A stretch of DNA of 64,000 nt from Paramacrobiotus metropolitanus (lineage: Eukaryota > Tardigrada > Eutardigrada > Parachela > Macrobiotidae): NCBI RefSeq assembly GCF_019649055.1, contig NW_026570250.1:1178001-1242000 (forward strand), read 5' to 3'. Shown here one piece after another: positions 20,875 to 34,866 of this stretch. A program made the position numbers and the translations under genes. The notes below the pieces were generated by a model. That model was given only the letters and a program-made list of their open reading frames with translations, searched no databases and was not told where the DNA came from. How positions within the stretch are numbered: the stretch's first letter is position 1; every line of letters starts with the position of its first letter.

Positions 20875-22942
20875 AAGCTGAGCACGGATGAATATTAGCT
20901 TACGACTAGGTACTGTAAATAAGTGAGTTAAGATTTTTTGTTACTAGAAGTCGTAGAATTACGTCGTAGTATTACTGTTTAGTGAACTGGGCAGCTATAT
21001 GTGAGAGGTTGACCGAACTGTCGATACAACTCAGTGCATTGGGCCGTAAGGTGCGACAGTGATCAAGTGAAATACAACAAGAAACGCAGAGGCGAAGCCA
21101 AAGCTGTTTCATGTTTTAGCTACGTAATTGAGTACATACAGTGTATTGAGTGTAATGTGACCGTGGTAACAAACTAGCCCATGTTAGCCCTATGGCATCC
21201 ATGGTAACAAGCTTTCAGGTGACCACTGGGCTTGAGGTTCTGAATATAGCAAACAATGACTAGTCTTAGATCACCCGCCAGATCGAGCGGTTCCCAGAAC
21301 ATTTTAAAGCGAGAAAATCGGATGAGTGGGAGCTGAGATCATAGCGAACAAAGAGGAGAGGCAGAAAACCTGCAAGAGATGTATAGTATTCATATAACAA
21401 GCTGAGCACGGATGAATATTGGCTTACGACTAGGTAAATAATCAGTTTAAAATTCAAAGGTTGCAGTGGATTCGAGGAAGCAACAGCAGTTATTATTTTG
21501 TTTGAAAACAATTGGTTTTTGATAAAGACAACAGATCTTGTTCAGTTTATCAGATTTAACGGATGACAGGAATGCTCTGCAGTCAACTTGCGGCTGCATC
21601 CGCTAAAATTTGTCCCTTTTTTGTCAGTGATTTGCCTTTTTTGTTAGCGATTACTGGCATTATCGGTTAAGTTAGCAATTTCACTTCTTTCTTTTAAGTC
21701 AGAACATCTGAAGCCTAGTTTTTGGAGTATTGACCTTTTGCCCCTAAAGTTTGATTGGTTTGTGGCTCGGCTGCTGATTTTACGCTTGTTCTGCTAAACT
21801 CTCCAAATTCTAATAAGCTACTGTGGACAGTGAAGTGTCTGAAGTGATTCCTTCACTAAGCCCACAAGGTTTTCTTTATTCAAATTTAATGCCCGTGGCA
21901 CCAGACCAGACTATGTTAGGCCTATGGCATCCATGGCAACAAGCCTTTGAATGACCACTGGATTAGCGGTTCTGAATTCAGCAAACAACGACTGGTCTTA
22001 GATCACCCGCCGCACTGAGAGGTTTTCAAAACATTTTGAAGCATGAAGATCGGATGAGCAGAAGCGGAGATTACCGCGGTCTAACAGGAGAGGCCGTAGA
22101 CCTGCTAGAGATGTTTAGTATTCATATAACAAGCTGAGCACGGATGAATATTGGCTTACGACTGGGTAAATGAATCAGTTTAAAATTCATAGGTTGCAGT
22201 GTATTCGAGGAAGCAATAGCAGTTAGTATTTTGTTTGAAGCAGTTTCGTGCACAGCGGCTAATAGTCTCCTCAGAAGCTTGCAAATGAACTGAAGACGAG
22301 CTTGATCATTTGTTTGGTCCGATTTTGGACCATGAGAAACGCAGAGGCGAAGCCAAAACTGTTTCTTGTTTGAGTACAGTATAATTGTGACCGTGGTAAC
22401 AGACCAGCCCATGTTAGACCTATGGCATCCATGGTAACAAGCTTTTGAGTGACCACTGGGATTGCGGTTCTGAATTCAACAAACAACGACTGGCCTTAGA
22501 TCACCCGCCAGACTGGGAGGTTTTCAAAACATTTTGAAGCAGGAAGATCGGATGAGCAGAAGCGGAGATTACCGCGGTCTAACATGACAGGCCAAAGACC
22601 TGCTAGAGATGTTTAGTATTCATATAACAAGCTGAGCACGGATGAATATTGGCTTACGACTATTTTTAAAATATTACGCTTTCCCGCAAAGTCAGAATGG
22701 CAAAGCCGGACAAGTGTTCAGGATGGTTGCCCGCGGCGAGCACCCTGGATAGTTGACCTTTTGCCCCTTTTGTTTTGATTTTGACTCGCCTGCTAGGTCT
22801 CTGCTCAATCTACCGTATTCTAAAATTGCCAAATTAATAAGCTGCTTTAGCCAGTGCAGTGGCCGAAATTATCGTCGTGCAGTGGCCGAAATCATCGTGG
22901 TCGTCTGCTTAGCATGTATAAGATGTTACGGATGTAGATAAC

Positions 22943-23722
22943 AAGCTGAGCACGGATGAATATTGGCTTACGACTGGGTAAATAAATCAGTTTAAACTTC
23001 ATAGGTTGCAGCGTATTCGAGGAAGCAATTCTTATTTTGTTTGAAAACAATTGGCTTTTGCATTAAGACAGCAGATCTTGTTCAGTTTAGCAGATTTAAC
23101 GGATGACAGGAATGCTCTGCAGTTAAGTTGCCGTTCCATCAGCTGTAATTTTTCCCTTTTTTGTCAGTGATTTGCCTTTTTTTTTGTTAGTGATTTGCCA
23201 TCCTGCGGACGCTTACTGGCATTATCGTTTAAGTTAATAAATCGAACTTTTTTCTTTAGAGTCAAAATATCTGAATCCTAGTTCTTGGAGTAGTGACCTT
23301 TTGCCCCTAGAGTTTGTTTGGTTTGTGGCTCGGCTGCTGATTTTATGCTTGTTCTGTTAAACTATCAAAATTCTAATAAGCTATTGTAGCCATTGAAGTG
23401 TCCGAAGTGATTCGTTCACTCAGTTAATGGAAGACAAGAAACGAAGAGGCGATGCCTAAGATTTTTCTTGCGCAAATTTAATTCCTGTGGCAACAGACCA
23501 GCCTATGTTAGGCTTATGGCATCCATGGTAACAAGCTTTTGAGTGACCACTGGGCTTGGATTTCTGAATTTAGCAAACAACAATTAATCTTAGATCACCC
23601 GCCAGACCGGGAGGTTTTTAGAACATTTTAAAGCAGGAAAATCGGATGAGTAGAAGCTGAGATTACCGCGGTCTAACAGGCGAGGCCGAAGACCTGCTAG
23701 AGATGTTTAGTATTCATATAAC
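22943..23722. repeat. Family A unit, representative
   Basis: A typical A unit of 780 bp. Left end AAGCTGAGCACGGATGAATA; then a diverse AT-rich part; then GTGGCTCGGCTGCTG; a conserved hairpin with GAAAC/GTTTC outer and GGC-GAA-GCC inner pairs (degenerate in this unit); a CTATGGCATCCATGG(T/C)AACAAG block; GTGACCACTGGGCTTG; a GATCACCCGCCAGACCG block; and the end GAGATGTTTAGTATTCATAT then AAC. No frame is kept open across units. Confidence 0.8.
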
Positions 23723-26265
23723 AAGCTGAGCACGGATGAATATTGGCTTACGACTGGGCAAATACACTAGTTTAAAATTCAAAAGTTGCATTGTGTTCGA
23801 GGAGACAGTAGTTATGATTTCATAGTTAGCAGTTATGCCTGTATTCGAGGAAGCAGTAGCTAGTTTTTTAATAGCAGTTATGAATTTGTTTGAAGCCAGT
23901 TACTTGTATTACGATTATAAGACAACAGAACGCCTTCGGTTTATTAGGTATAACTGGTGACAGGGTATGCTCTGCGGTCAACTAGCGTTTGTATCAGCTG
24001 AAGTTTTTCCTGTTTCTGCATTTAGATTGGTGACCAGTCAACAAGCGGACGTTTACTGGCATTATATATTACGTTAGCAGTTTGCACTTTTTTTATGAGC
24101 TGAGGTTGATCAGGCTAATACTTGATGCCTGGTTCTTCAAATGTTGACCTTTCGCCCTTAAAGTTTGTTTCGTTTGTGCCTCGGCTGCTGGTTTTCATTT
24201 TACTCTATAACTAACCGAATCATTCGTTCACTCGGTATGTAGTCCACAAGAAACGCAGAGGCGAAGCCGGAGCTGTTTCTTGTTAAACCCAAATTTGCCC
24301 GTGGTGACAGACAAGCGCATGGTATCCCTATGGCATTCATGGCAACAAGCCTTTTAGTGACCACTGGGCTTACCCTACTTGTGAGAGTCAAAAAACCACT
24401 AGCTCTGTTTTACTCTACGTTTTGAAAGGATCCAGTAAAAATTTAAAGCTGCAAAATCGGCTCAGCGGAAGCTAAGAACATAGGTAACAAAGAGGAGAGG
24501 CCGAAAACCTGCAAGAGATGTACAGTATTCATATAACAAGATGAGCACGGATGAATATTGGCTTACGACTGGGCAAATAAATTAGTTTAAAATTCATACG
24601 TTGCAGCGCATTCGAGAAAGCAGTAACAGTTATTTTTTTTGTTTGAAAACAGTTGGTTTTTGTATAAGAAAACAGATTTTGTTAAGTTTATCGGATTTTA
24701 CAAAAGACATAAAATGCTCTGCGGCGGTTGTATCAGCTGAATTTTTCCTTTTCTTGTCGTTTGGCTTAGTGATTAGCCAACCTGTGGACGCTTGCTGTCA
24801 TTGTCGGGTATTACTTTAGCAAACGGGGTCTCTCGGTCCAGTTGCTACTAATGTTCAGTTCTAAGATTGTTGACCTTTGTTTATAGAGTCTGTGTCGTTT
24901 TGTGGCTCGGCTGCTGTTTTTCTGTTTATTCTGCTAAACTCGCGAAACTGTAATAGCATCTGTAGCCAACGAATTGTCGTACAGTCAGCCCACGAAACAT
25001 AGGAAACGCAGAGGCGCAGCCAAAGCTGTTTCATGTTTGAGCTAATTGAGTAAGTACAGTGTAATGTGACCGTGGTAACAGACTAGCCCATGTTAGCCCT
25101 ATCGCCTCCATGGTAACAAGCTTTCGAGTGACCACTGGGCTTGAGGTTCTGTATACAGCAAACAACGATTAGTCTTAGATCACCCGCCAGACCGAGCGGT
25201 TCCCAGAACATTTTAAAGCGAGAAAATTGGATGAGTGGGAGTTGAGATCATAGGGAACAAAGAGGAGAGGCAGAAAACCTGCAAGAGATGTATAGTATTC
25301 ATATAACCTTAAACAGAGATTCTGTCCGTATAATAAGCTCGGGCTGCGGTACTTTATTTAATGCGATTTTATTCGTAATTTTTGGCAAACAAATGTATTT
25401 ATTCACAGCCGATTTTCAAAGTTTTTTTACGTTTTGTTCACTGTTAGCTTGCAAAAGTACACCTCTTTCATGGCTTTGGTGCCGGTACCGAGAGGTGATG
25501 GCTGCCGCACACAAAAGCACATACACATTGAGCAACGCAGAACAAGCAGGCAGCCATATACTGTAACATTCCTGCAGACTGTTGCAGTCATAGTCACTAA
25601 AACAAAAGACTGCAATCAGACGGCAGATTTGCGTTTATGGCGTCTTTTGTTCCTCTTTCTTGTCAACAAGCTCAACAAAGCTGGATGGGGCAGTTGCAGA
25701 TTTTGATCGCACCTGATTGCGATTACTTCAATGCCAACCACTGATGTCGGGGGCGATTGCAGGAATATGCCATCACTCACAATAAGTGCGGCGCAACCCA
25801 TTATTTTGCGGTTCACCTTACGTGCCCCCCTCTACCACTAGTACAACTTTAATTTTTTGCGTGTTAACGAAAAAAGATATACTCATTACAATTGTTGCGT
25901 TATGTAGTATAAAAAAAGCTCTGTAAGATGAGCTAAGGTAATTTTTGGGAATTATTTTGAAAATTCGCTAGCCACTTCGCGTTAAGTATTGTTGAGTAGG
26001 AGCACAGATATTTCTACTGCTCTGGGTCAATTTTTGTGTAGAACAGTATGCATTTCTTATCGCGTCCATGGTAACAAGCTTATGGCTGACCACTGGACCC
26101 AGCCAAATGATTTTGGCAAAAGGTTAACCATCTTAGATCCACCGCTGCGCTGCGAGAATTCTTATGCACTTTAAAGTAGCAAATTTGGTGAAGTAGAAGC
26201 CGAGATCATTTGCCTCAAAGGAGAGGGGCCGAGGTTCTGGCACAGATGATTAGTATTCATATAAC

Positions 26266-27125
26266 CAGTTTGCGGGATCTACATCCGTACGTATTGTCGC
26301 AGCGTACTTTAGTTTCGAAGGTTTCGAAATTTTTAGTTAATGCAATATACGAATCTTCTGCATTCACAAAGTTTTTTAAGCGTAAGAATTGTAAGACGCC
26401 TAAGAAACCTAAGCAACCTAAAAAAACATAAGAAAACCAAAGAAACCTAAGAAACATAAGAAACCTAAGAAACATAAGAAAACCTAAGAAAACTTAAGAG
26501 ACCTAAGAAACCTAAGAAAAATAAGAAACCTAAGAAACCTACGAAATCTACGAAAGCAAGAAAGTTAAGAAAAGCAAAGAATACAGATTACGCTAATCGC
26601 CAGTTTGATCACCATTATTTATTTGTCGCACTTTTCCGATTTTTTAATTTTTTTCGCCGAAGCGATGCCGAAGGCCGAGGGCCGCCTCTGTCGCTGCGAC
26701 TGTGCAGATTATTAGCCTACGTCCGTCTATGGGGGCCCATGGCAACAATTTGTTTTTTGGGGCCTTTGTTTCCCCGTTGGGGCGCATCGGTTTTGCATTA
26801 GCGTAACATTACCGGCGTCGTTGCGACGATTCTAAGGAAGCACTTTACTGCGTCAAATTTAAGTTAGCGAACGAAGCGAAAGGCGCGATTTGTCTTTGTC
26901 GCTCTGCGTTAGCTCATGTATGTCTATGGAGGCCCATAGCAACAAGTCGTTTTTTTGGGGGCTGTCTTGCCCTCTTGAGGCGCACAATATTCGCAGTGTT
27001 CCTATGTCACTCGCGACGTTGCGACGATTCCGGCGCACTTTACCGCGTCAAAATCGGACCATCCGTTCGCCCGATCATCGTGGTCGTCTGCTTAGCATGT
27101 ATAAGATGTTACGCATGTAGATAAC
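26266..27125. repeat. Family B unit 3 (fusion of duplicated units 1 and 2)
   Basis: The left two thirds equals B unit 1 and the right third equals B unit 2, joined near 26840-26870 by a deletion. It retains one minisatellite (about 26397-26580). Confidence 0.8.
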
Positions 27126-30100
27126 AAGCTGAGCACGGATGAATATTGGCTTACGACTAGGTAAATAATCAGTTTAAAATTCAAAGGTTGCAGTGGATTC
27201 GAGGAAGCAACAGCAGTTATTATTTTGTTTGAAAACAATTGGTTTTTGATAAAGACAACAGATCTTGTTCAGTTTATCAGATTTAACGGATGACAGGAAT
27301 GCTCTGCAGTCAACTTGCGGCTGCATCCGCTAAAATTTGTCCCTTTTTTGTCAGTGATTTGCCTTTTTGTTAGCGATTACTGGCATTATCGGTTAAGTTA
27401 GCAATTTCACTTCTTTCTTTTAAGTCAGAACATCTGAAGCCTAGTTTTGGAGTATTGACCTTTTGCCCCTAAAGTTTGATTGGTTTGTGGCTCGGCTGCT
27501 GATTTTACGCTTGTTCTGCTAAACTCTCCAAATTCTAATAAGCTACTGTGGACAGTGAAGTGTCTGAAGTGATTCCTTCACTAAGCCCACAAGGTTTTCT
27601 TTATTCAAATTTAATGCCCGTGGCACCAGACCAGACTATGTTAGGCCTATGGCATCCATGGCAACAAGCCTTTGAATGACCACTGGATTAGCGGTTCTGA
27701 ATTCAGCAAACAACGACTGGTCTTAGATCACCCGCCGCACTGAGAGGTTTTCAAAACATTTTGAAGCATGAAGATCGGATGAGCAGAAGGGAGATTACCG
27801 CGGTCTAACAGGAGAGGCCGTAGACCTGCTAGAGATGTTTAGTATTCATATAACAAGCTGAGCACGGATGAATATTGGCTTACGACTGGGTAAATGAATC
27901 AGTTTAAAATTCATAGGTTGCAGTGTATTCGAGGAAGCAATAGCAGTTAGTATTTTGTTTGAAGCAGTTTCGTGCACAGCGGCTAATAGTCTCCTCAGAA
28001 GCTTGCAAATGAACTGAAGACGAGCTTGATCATTTGTTTGGTCCGATTTTGGACCATGAGAAACGCAGAGGCGAAGCCAAAAGTACTGTGACCGTGGTAA
28101 CAGACCAGCCCATGTTAGACCTATGGCATCCATGGTAACAAGCTTTTGAGTGACCACTGTATAATTGTGACCGTGGTAACAGACCAGCCCATGTTAGACC
28201 TATGGCATCCATGGTAACAAGCTTTTGAGTGACCACTGGGATTGCGGTTCTGAATTCAACAAACAACGACTGGCCTTAGATCACCCGCCAGACTGGGAGG
28301 TTTTCAAAACATTTTGAAGCAGGAAGATCGGATGAGCAGAAGCGGAGATTACGCGGTCTAACATGACAGGCCAAAGACCTGCTAGAGATGTTTAGTATTC
28401 ATATAACAAGCTGAGCACGGATGAATATTGGCTTACGACTATTTTAAAATATTACGCTTTCCGCAAAGTCAGAATGGCAAAGCCGGACAAGTGTTCAGGA
28501 TGGTTGCCGCGGCGAGCACCCTGGATAGTTGACCTTTGCCCCTTTTGTTTTGATTTTGACTCGCCTGCTAGGTCTCTGCTCAATCTACCGTATTCTAAAA
28601 TTGCCAAATTAATAAGCTGCTTTAGCCAGTGCAGTGGCCGAAATTATCGTCGTGCAGTGGCCGAAATCATCGTGGTCGTCTGCTTAGCATGTATAAGATG
28701 TTACGGATGTAGATAACAAGCTGAGCACGGATGAATATTGGCTTACGACTGGGTAAATAAATCAGTTTAAACTTCATAGGTTGCAGCGTATTCGAGGAAG
28801 CAATTCTTATTTTGTTTGAAAACAATTGGCTTTTGCATTAAGACAGCAGATCTTGTTCAGTTTAGCAGATTTAACGGATGACAGGAATGCTCTGCAGTTA
28901 AGTTGCCGTTCCATCAGCTGTAATTTTTCCCTTTTTTCAGTGATTTGCCTTTTTTTTTTGTTAGTGATTTGCCATCCTGCGGACGCTTACTGGCATTATC
29001 GTTTAAGTTAATAAATCGAACTTTTTTCTTTAGAGTCAAAATATCTGAATCTAGTTCTTGGAGTAGTGACCTTTTGCCCCTAGAGTTTGTTTGGTTTGTG
29101 GCTCGGCTGCTGATTTTATGCTTGTTCTGTTAAACTATCAAAATTCTAATAAGCTATTGTAGCCATTGAAGTGTCGAGTGATTCGTTCACTCAGTTAATG
29201 GAAGACAAGAAACGAAGAGGCGATGCCTAAGATTTTTCTTGCGCAAATTTAATTCCTGTGGCAACAGACCAGCCTATGTTAGGCTTATGGCATCCATGGT
29301 AACAAGCTTTTGAGTGACCACTGGGCTTGGATTTCTGAATTTAGCAAACAACAATTAATCTTAGATCACCCGCCAGACCGGAGGTTTTTAAATTTTTAAA
29401 GCAGGAAAATCGGATGAGTAGAAGCTGAGATTACCGCGGTCTAACAGGCGAGCGAAGACCTGCTAGAGATGTTTAGTATTCATATAACAAGCTGAGCACG
29501 GATGAATATTGGCTTACGACTGGGCAAATACACTAGTTTAAAATTCAAAAGTTGCATTGTGTTCGAGGAGACAGTAGTTATGATTTCATAGTTAGCAGTT
29601 ATGCCTGTATTCGAGAAGCAGTAGCTAGTTTTTTTAATAGCAGTTATGAATTTGTTTGAAGCCAGTTACTTGTGATTATAAGACAACAGAACGCCTTCGG
29701 TTTTATTAGGTATAACTGGTGACAGGGTATGCTCTGCGGTCAACTAGCGTTTGTATCAGCTGAAGTTTTTCCTGTTTCTGCATTTAGATTGGTGACCAGT
29801 CAACAAGCGGACGTTTACTGGCATTATATATTACGTTAGCAGTTTGCACTTTTTTTTATGAGCTGAGTTGATCAGAATACTTGATGCCTGGTTCTTCAAA
29901 TGTTGACCTTTCGCCCTTAAAGTTTGTTTCGTTTGTGCCTCGGCTGCTGGTTTTCATTTTACTCTATAACTAACCGAATCATTCGTTCACTCGGTATGTA
30001 GTCCACAAGAAACGCAGAGGCGAAGCCGGAGCTGTTTCTTGTTAAATAAATTGCCCGTGGTGACAGACAAGCGCATGGTATCCCTATGGCATTCATGGCA

Positions 30101-30825
30101 ACAAGCCTTTTAGTGACCACTGGGCTTACCTACTTGTGAGTCAAAAAACCACTAGCTCTGTTTTACTCTACGTTTTGAAAGGATCAGTAAAATTTAAAGC
30201 TGCAAAATCGGCTCAGCGGAAGCTAAGAACATAGGTAACAAGGAGAGGCCGAAAACCTGCAAGAGATGTACAGTATTCATATAACAAGATGAGCACGGAT
30301 GAATATTGGCTTACGACTGGGCAAATAAATTAGTTTAAAATTCATACGTTGCAGCGCACTCGAGAAAGCAGTAACAGTTATTTTTTTGTTTGAAAACAGT
30401 TGGTTTTGTATAAGAAAACAGATTTTGTTAAGTTTATCGGATTTTACAAAAGACATAAAATGCTCTGCGCGGTTGTATCAGCTGAATTTTTCCTTTTCTT
30501 GTCGTTTGGCAGTGATTAGCCAACCTGTGGACGCTGCTGTCATTGTCAGGTATTACTTTATGAAACGGGTCTCTATTGTGCTGTGAATATGGTAAACAGA
30601 TTCATGTTAGCCCTATCGCCTCCCATGGTAACAAGCTTTCGGCGAGTGACCACTGGGCTTGAGGTTCTGTATACAGCAAACAACGATTAGTCTTAGATCA
30701 CCCGCCAGACCGAGCGGTTCCCAGAACATTTTAAAGCGAGAAAATTGGATGAGTGGGAGTTGAGATCATAGGGAACAAAGAGGAGAGGCAGAAAACCTGC
30801 AAGAGATGTATAGTATTCATATAAC

Positions 30826-31340
30826 CAGTTTACGGAGGACTACATCCGTACCCAGTTTCGGGGCGCATTTGTTTCGAAAATATTTTGGAAAGAAAACGTA
30901 AGAAAATATAACAAACATAACGTCGTTGCGGCGATTCTGCCATTTTTGACCGCGTCAAAATCTGCATACCCGTTCAGCCAAACATTGCTGTTTTAGGTTT
31001 GAACGTCACGGTTGTTACGGTACAGTTCTGTGGTATTTTTCCTAATATTTTTCGAGCCGAGGCCGATCTGACCTGCAAAAATGCTCGTGCAAGCTCGTGT
31101 GCCTATACTGTTAACCGGTTTGGAGCGAGGGCGGAAGGCGAGACTTGGGCCCATGGCAACAATTTGTTTTTTGAGGTCGTGCTCCCCCCTTGAGGCGCAT
31201 CGGGTCGGCAATAGCGTAACATCACCCGCTTCGTTGCGACGATTCTGGCGCACTTTACCGCGTCAAAATCGGCCTACCCGTTCGTCCAAACATAATTTTC
31301 TTTAACAAAGCCCGTCACGGCTGTTACGGATGTAGTTAAC
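30826..31340. repeat. Family B unit 4 (variant arms)
   Basis: Opens CAGTTTACGGAGGACTACAT and closes TTACGGATGTAGTTAAC. Both arms differ from units 1, 2, 5 and 6 at the base next to CTAC/GTAG, and the change is complementary. The minisatellite is almost absent. Confidence 0.75.
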
Positions 31341-31834
31341 AAGCTGAGCTGGATGAATATTGGCTTACGACTGGGTAAATGAATCAGTTTAAAATTCATA
31401 GGTTGCAGTGTATTCGAGGAAGCAATAGCAGTTAGTATTTTGTTTGAAGCAGTTTCGTGCACAGCGGCTAATAGTCTCCTCAGAAGCTTGCAAATGAACT
31501 GAAGACGAGCTTGATAATTTGTTTGGTCCGATTTTGGACCATGAGAAACAGAGCGAAGCCAAAGCTGTTTCTTGTTTGAGTACAGTATAATTGTGACCGT
31601 GGTAACAGACCAGCCCATGTTAGACCTATGGCATCCATGGTAACAAGCTTTTGAGTGACCACTGGGATTGCGGTTCTGAATTCAACAAACAACGACTGGT
31701 CTTAGATCACCCGCCAGACTGGGAGGTTTTCATAGCATTTTGAAGCAGGAAGATCGGATGAGCAGAAGCGGAGATTACCGCGGTCTAACATGAGAGGCCA
31801 AAGACCTGCTAGAGATGTATAGTATTCATATAAC

Positions 31835-32514
31835 CAGTTTACGGGATCTACATCCGTACGTATTGTCGTGGCGTACATTAATTTTGAAAATTTTTGTTTA
31901 AAGACATTCGAATCTCTTTATTCAAAAAATTTCACGAGCGCAAGACTTGTAAGCCTTAAAAACGTAAGAAATATGAGCAACCTAAGAAAACCTAAAAAAT
32001 CTAAGAAATTTTAGAAACCCAAGAAACCTAAGAAAACCTATGAAACTTAAGCAACCTAAGCAACCTAAGCAACCTAAGCCATCTAAGAAATCTAAGAAAT
32101 CTAAGAAATCTAAGAAATCTAAGAAAATCTAAGAAATCTAAGAAACAAAGCAAGAAAACCGATTACTGTACATTAGTCGCCAGCTTGACTAACATTATTT
32201 GTCGTATTTTTTACGATTTTTTACATTTTTTTCCCGAAGCGATGCCGAAGGCCCCGGGCTGCCTCTGTCGCTGTGACTGTACAAATGATTAGCCCACGTC
32301 CGTCTATGGGGGCCCATGGCAACAATTTCTTTTTTAGGGCCTCCGTTTCCCCGTTGGGGCGCATCGGTTAAGCAATAGCGTAACATTACCGGCGCCGTTG
32401 CGACGATTCTAACGCACTTTTCTGCGTTAAAATCGGCCCAGCCGTTCGCCCAATCATTCGGAACAAAGCATACTCGTGTATAAGATGTTACGGATGTAGA
32501 TAACAAGATGAGCA
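31835..32514. repeat. Family B unit 5
   Basis: Standard arms (ATCTACATCCGTA and TACGGATGTAGAT) with a minisatellite at about 31950-32150 that includes a run of CTAAGAAAT variants. Confidence 0.8.
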
Positions 32515-34866
32515 CGGATGAATATTGGCTTACGACTGGGCAAATAAATTAGTTTAAAATTCATACGTTGCAGCGTATTCGAGAAAGCAGTAACAGTTAT
32601 TTTTTTTGTTTGAAAACAGTTGGTTTTTGTATAAGAAAATAGATTTTGTTTAGTTTATCGGATTTAACAAATGACAGGGAATGCTTTGCGGTCAACTTGC
32701 GGTTGTATCAGCTGAATTTTTCCTTGTCTTGTCGTTTGGCTTAGTGATTAGCCAACCTGTGGACGCTTGCTGTCATTGTCGGTTATTACTTTAGCAAACG
32801 GAGTCTATTATCAGTCCAGTCTCTACTAATGTTCAGTTTTTAGATTGTTGACCTTTGTTAATAGAGTTTGTGTCGTTCTGTGGCTCGGCTGCTGTTTTTC
32901 TGTTCATTCTGCTAAACTCGCGAAACTGTAATAGCAACTGTAGCCAACGAAGTGTCGTTCAGTCAGCCCACGGAACATAGGAAACGTAGAGGCGCAGCCA
33001 AAGCTGTTTCATGTTTGAGCTAATTGAGTAAGTACAGTGTAATGTGACCATGGTAACAGACTAGCCCATGTTAGCCCTATGGCCTCCATGGTAACAAGCT
33101 TTCGAGTGACCACTGGGCTTGAGGTTCTGCATACAGCAAACAACGATTGGTTTTAGATCACCCGCCAGACCGAGCGGTTCCCAGAACATTTTAAAGCGAG
33201 AAAATTGGATGAGTGGGAGTTGAGATCATAGGGAACAAAGAGGAGAGGCAGAAAACCTGCAAGAGATGTATAGTATTCATATAACAAGCTGAGCACGGAT
33301 GAATATTGGCTTACGACTGGGTAAATACGACTAATAATTATTTATAATTCAAAGTTATGTATTCGAGGAGGCAGTAGTTATTCAGTAGCAGTTATGAATT
33401 TGTTTGAAAACAGTTAATTTTTGTATGAGTAAGACAACACATCGCCTTCAGTGACAGGGAACGCTCTGCGGTCAACTCTTTTGTATTAGCTGAAACTTTT
33501 CCTGTTTCTGCATTTAGTTTGGTGACTGAAACACAAGCGCGCGTTCACTGGCATTTCCAATAACGTTAACAGGTGGCAATATTACGTTATCAATATTACG
33601 TTAGCACTTTGCACTTTTGAGTTGAATCGATCAGGCCAATATCTAATGCCGAGTACCTCATATGTTGTTCCGTTTGTGCCTCGGCTGCTAGTTTCCATTT
33701 TATTCTATAATTAACCGAATCATTCGTTCACTCGGTATGTGGTCCACAAGAAACGGTGAGGCGAAGCCAAAGCTGTTTCATGTTTGAGCTAATTGAGTAC
33801 AGCGTAATGTGACCGTGGTAACAGACTAGCCCATGTTAGCCCTATGGCATCCATGGTAACAAGCTTTCGAGTGACCACTGGGCTTGAGGTTCTGCATATA
33901 GCAAACAACGATTAGTATTAGATCACCCGCCAGACCGCGCGGTTCCCAGAACATTTTAAAGCGAGAAAATTGGATGAGTGGGAGTTGAGATCATAGGGAA
34001 CAAAGAGGAGAGGCAGAAAACCTGCAAGAGATGTACAGTATTCATATAACAAGCTGAGCACGGATGAATATTGGATTACGACTTGGCAAATAGACTAGTT
34101 TAAAATTCAAATGTTGCAGTGTATTCGAGGAGGAAGTAGTTATGATTTCATAGTTAGGAGTTATGACTGTATATTTTGTGGTAGCAGTAGTAATTCACTA
34201 GCAGTTAGGAATTTGTTTGAAAAGAGTTAGTTTTATAGGAATATTAGACAATAGATCGCCTTCAGTTTATTTGATTAAACTGGTCAAAGCGATTGCTCTG
34301 CGGTCAACTTGCGTTTGTACCTGCTAAAATTACCTGTTTCTGCATTCAGTTTGGTGACTAGTCATCAAGCGGGCATCAAGCCAACATTATATATTATTAC
34401 GTTAAGCACTCTGCACTTTTTTTATGAGTTGAGGTCGATCAGGCCAATATCTGGTGCCCGGTTTTTCAGATGTTGACCTTTCGCCATTAAAGTTTGTTTC
34501 ATTTGTGCCTCGGCTGCTAGTTTTCATTTTATTCTAAAACTAACCGAATCATTCGTTCACTCGGTATGTGGCCCACAAGAAACGCAGAGGCGAAGCCAAA
34601 GCTGTTTCTTGTGAAACCCTAATTTGCCCGTGGTGACAGACAAGCGCATGTTAGCCCTATGGCATCCATGGCAACAAGCCATTGAGTGACCACTGGGCTT
34701 ATCCTACTTGTGTGAGTAAAAAAACCACTAGCTTTGTGTTACTCTACGTTTTGAAAGGATTCTGTGAAAATTTAAATCTGCAAAATCGGCTCAGTGGAAG
34801 CTGAGAACATAGGTAACAAAGAGGAGAGGCCGAAAACCTGCAAGAGATGTACAGTATTCATATAAC

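Larger units (their letters stand above)
18614..30825. repeat. Tandem duplication of a 6.7-kb block of the array
   Basis: 18614-25307 is repeated at 25306-30825. The second copy is shorter: it lacks 20136-20615, fusing two B units into one, and 20885-21397, between two identical A-unit starts, and carries many one- to few-base deletions. The join uses a few bases of homology (ACC) where an A-unit end meets the interior of the TTAA element. Confidence 0.85.

Noticed and set aside
22122-22412. Recurrent 90-106 aa frames (starting MGWSVTTVTIIL) in several A units
   Set aside because: They recur only because the unit is repeated; other units break the frame by indels and stops, and there is no coding-type conservation.
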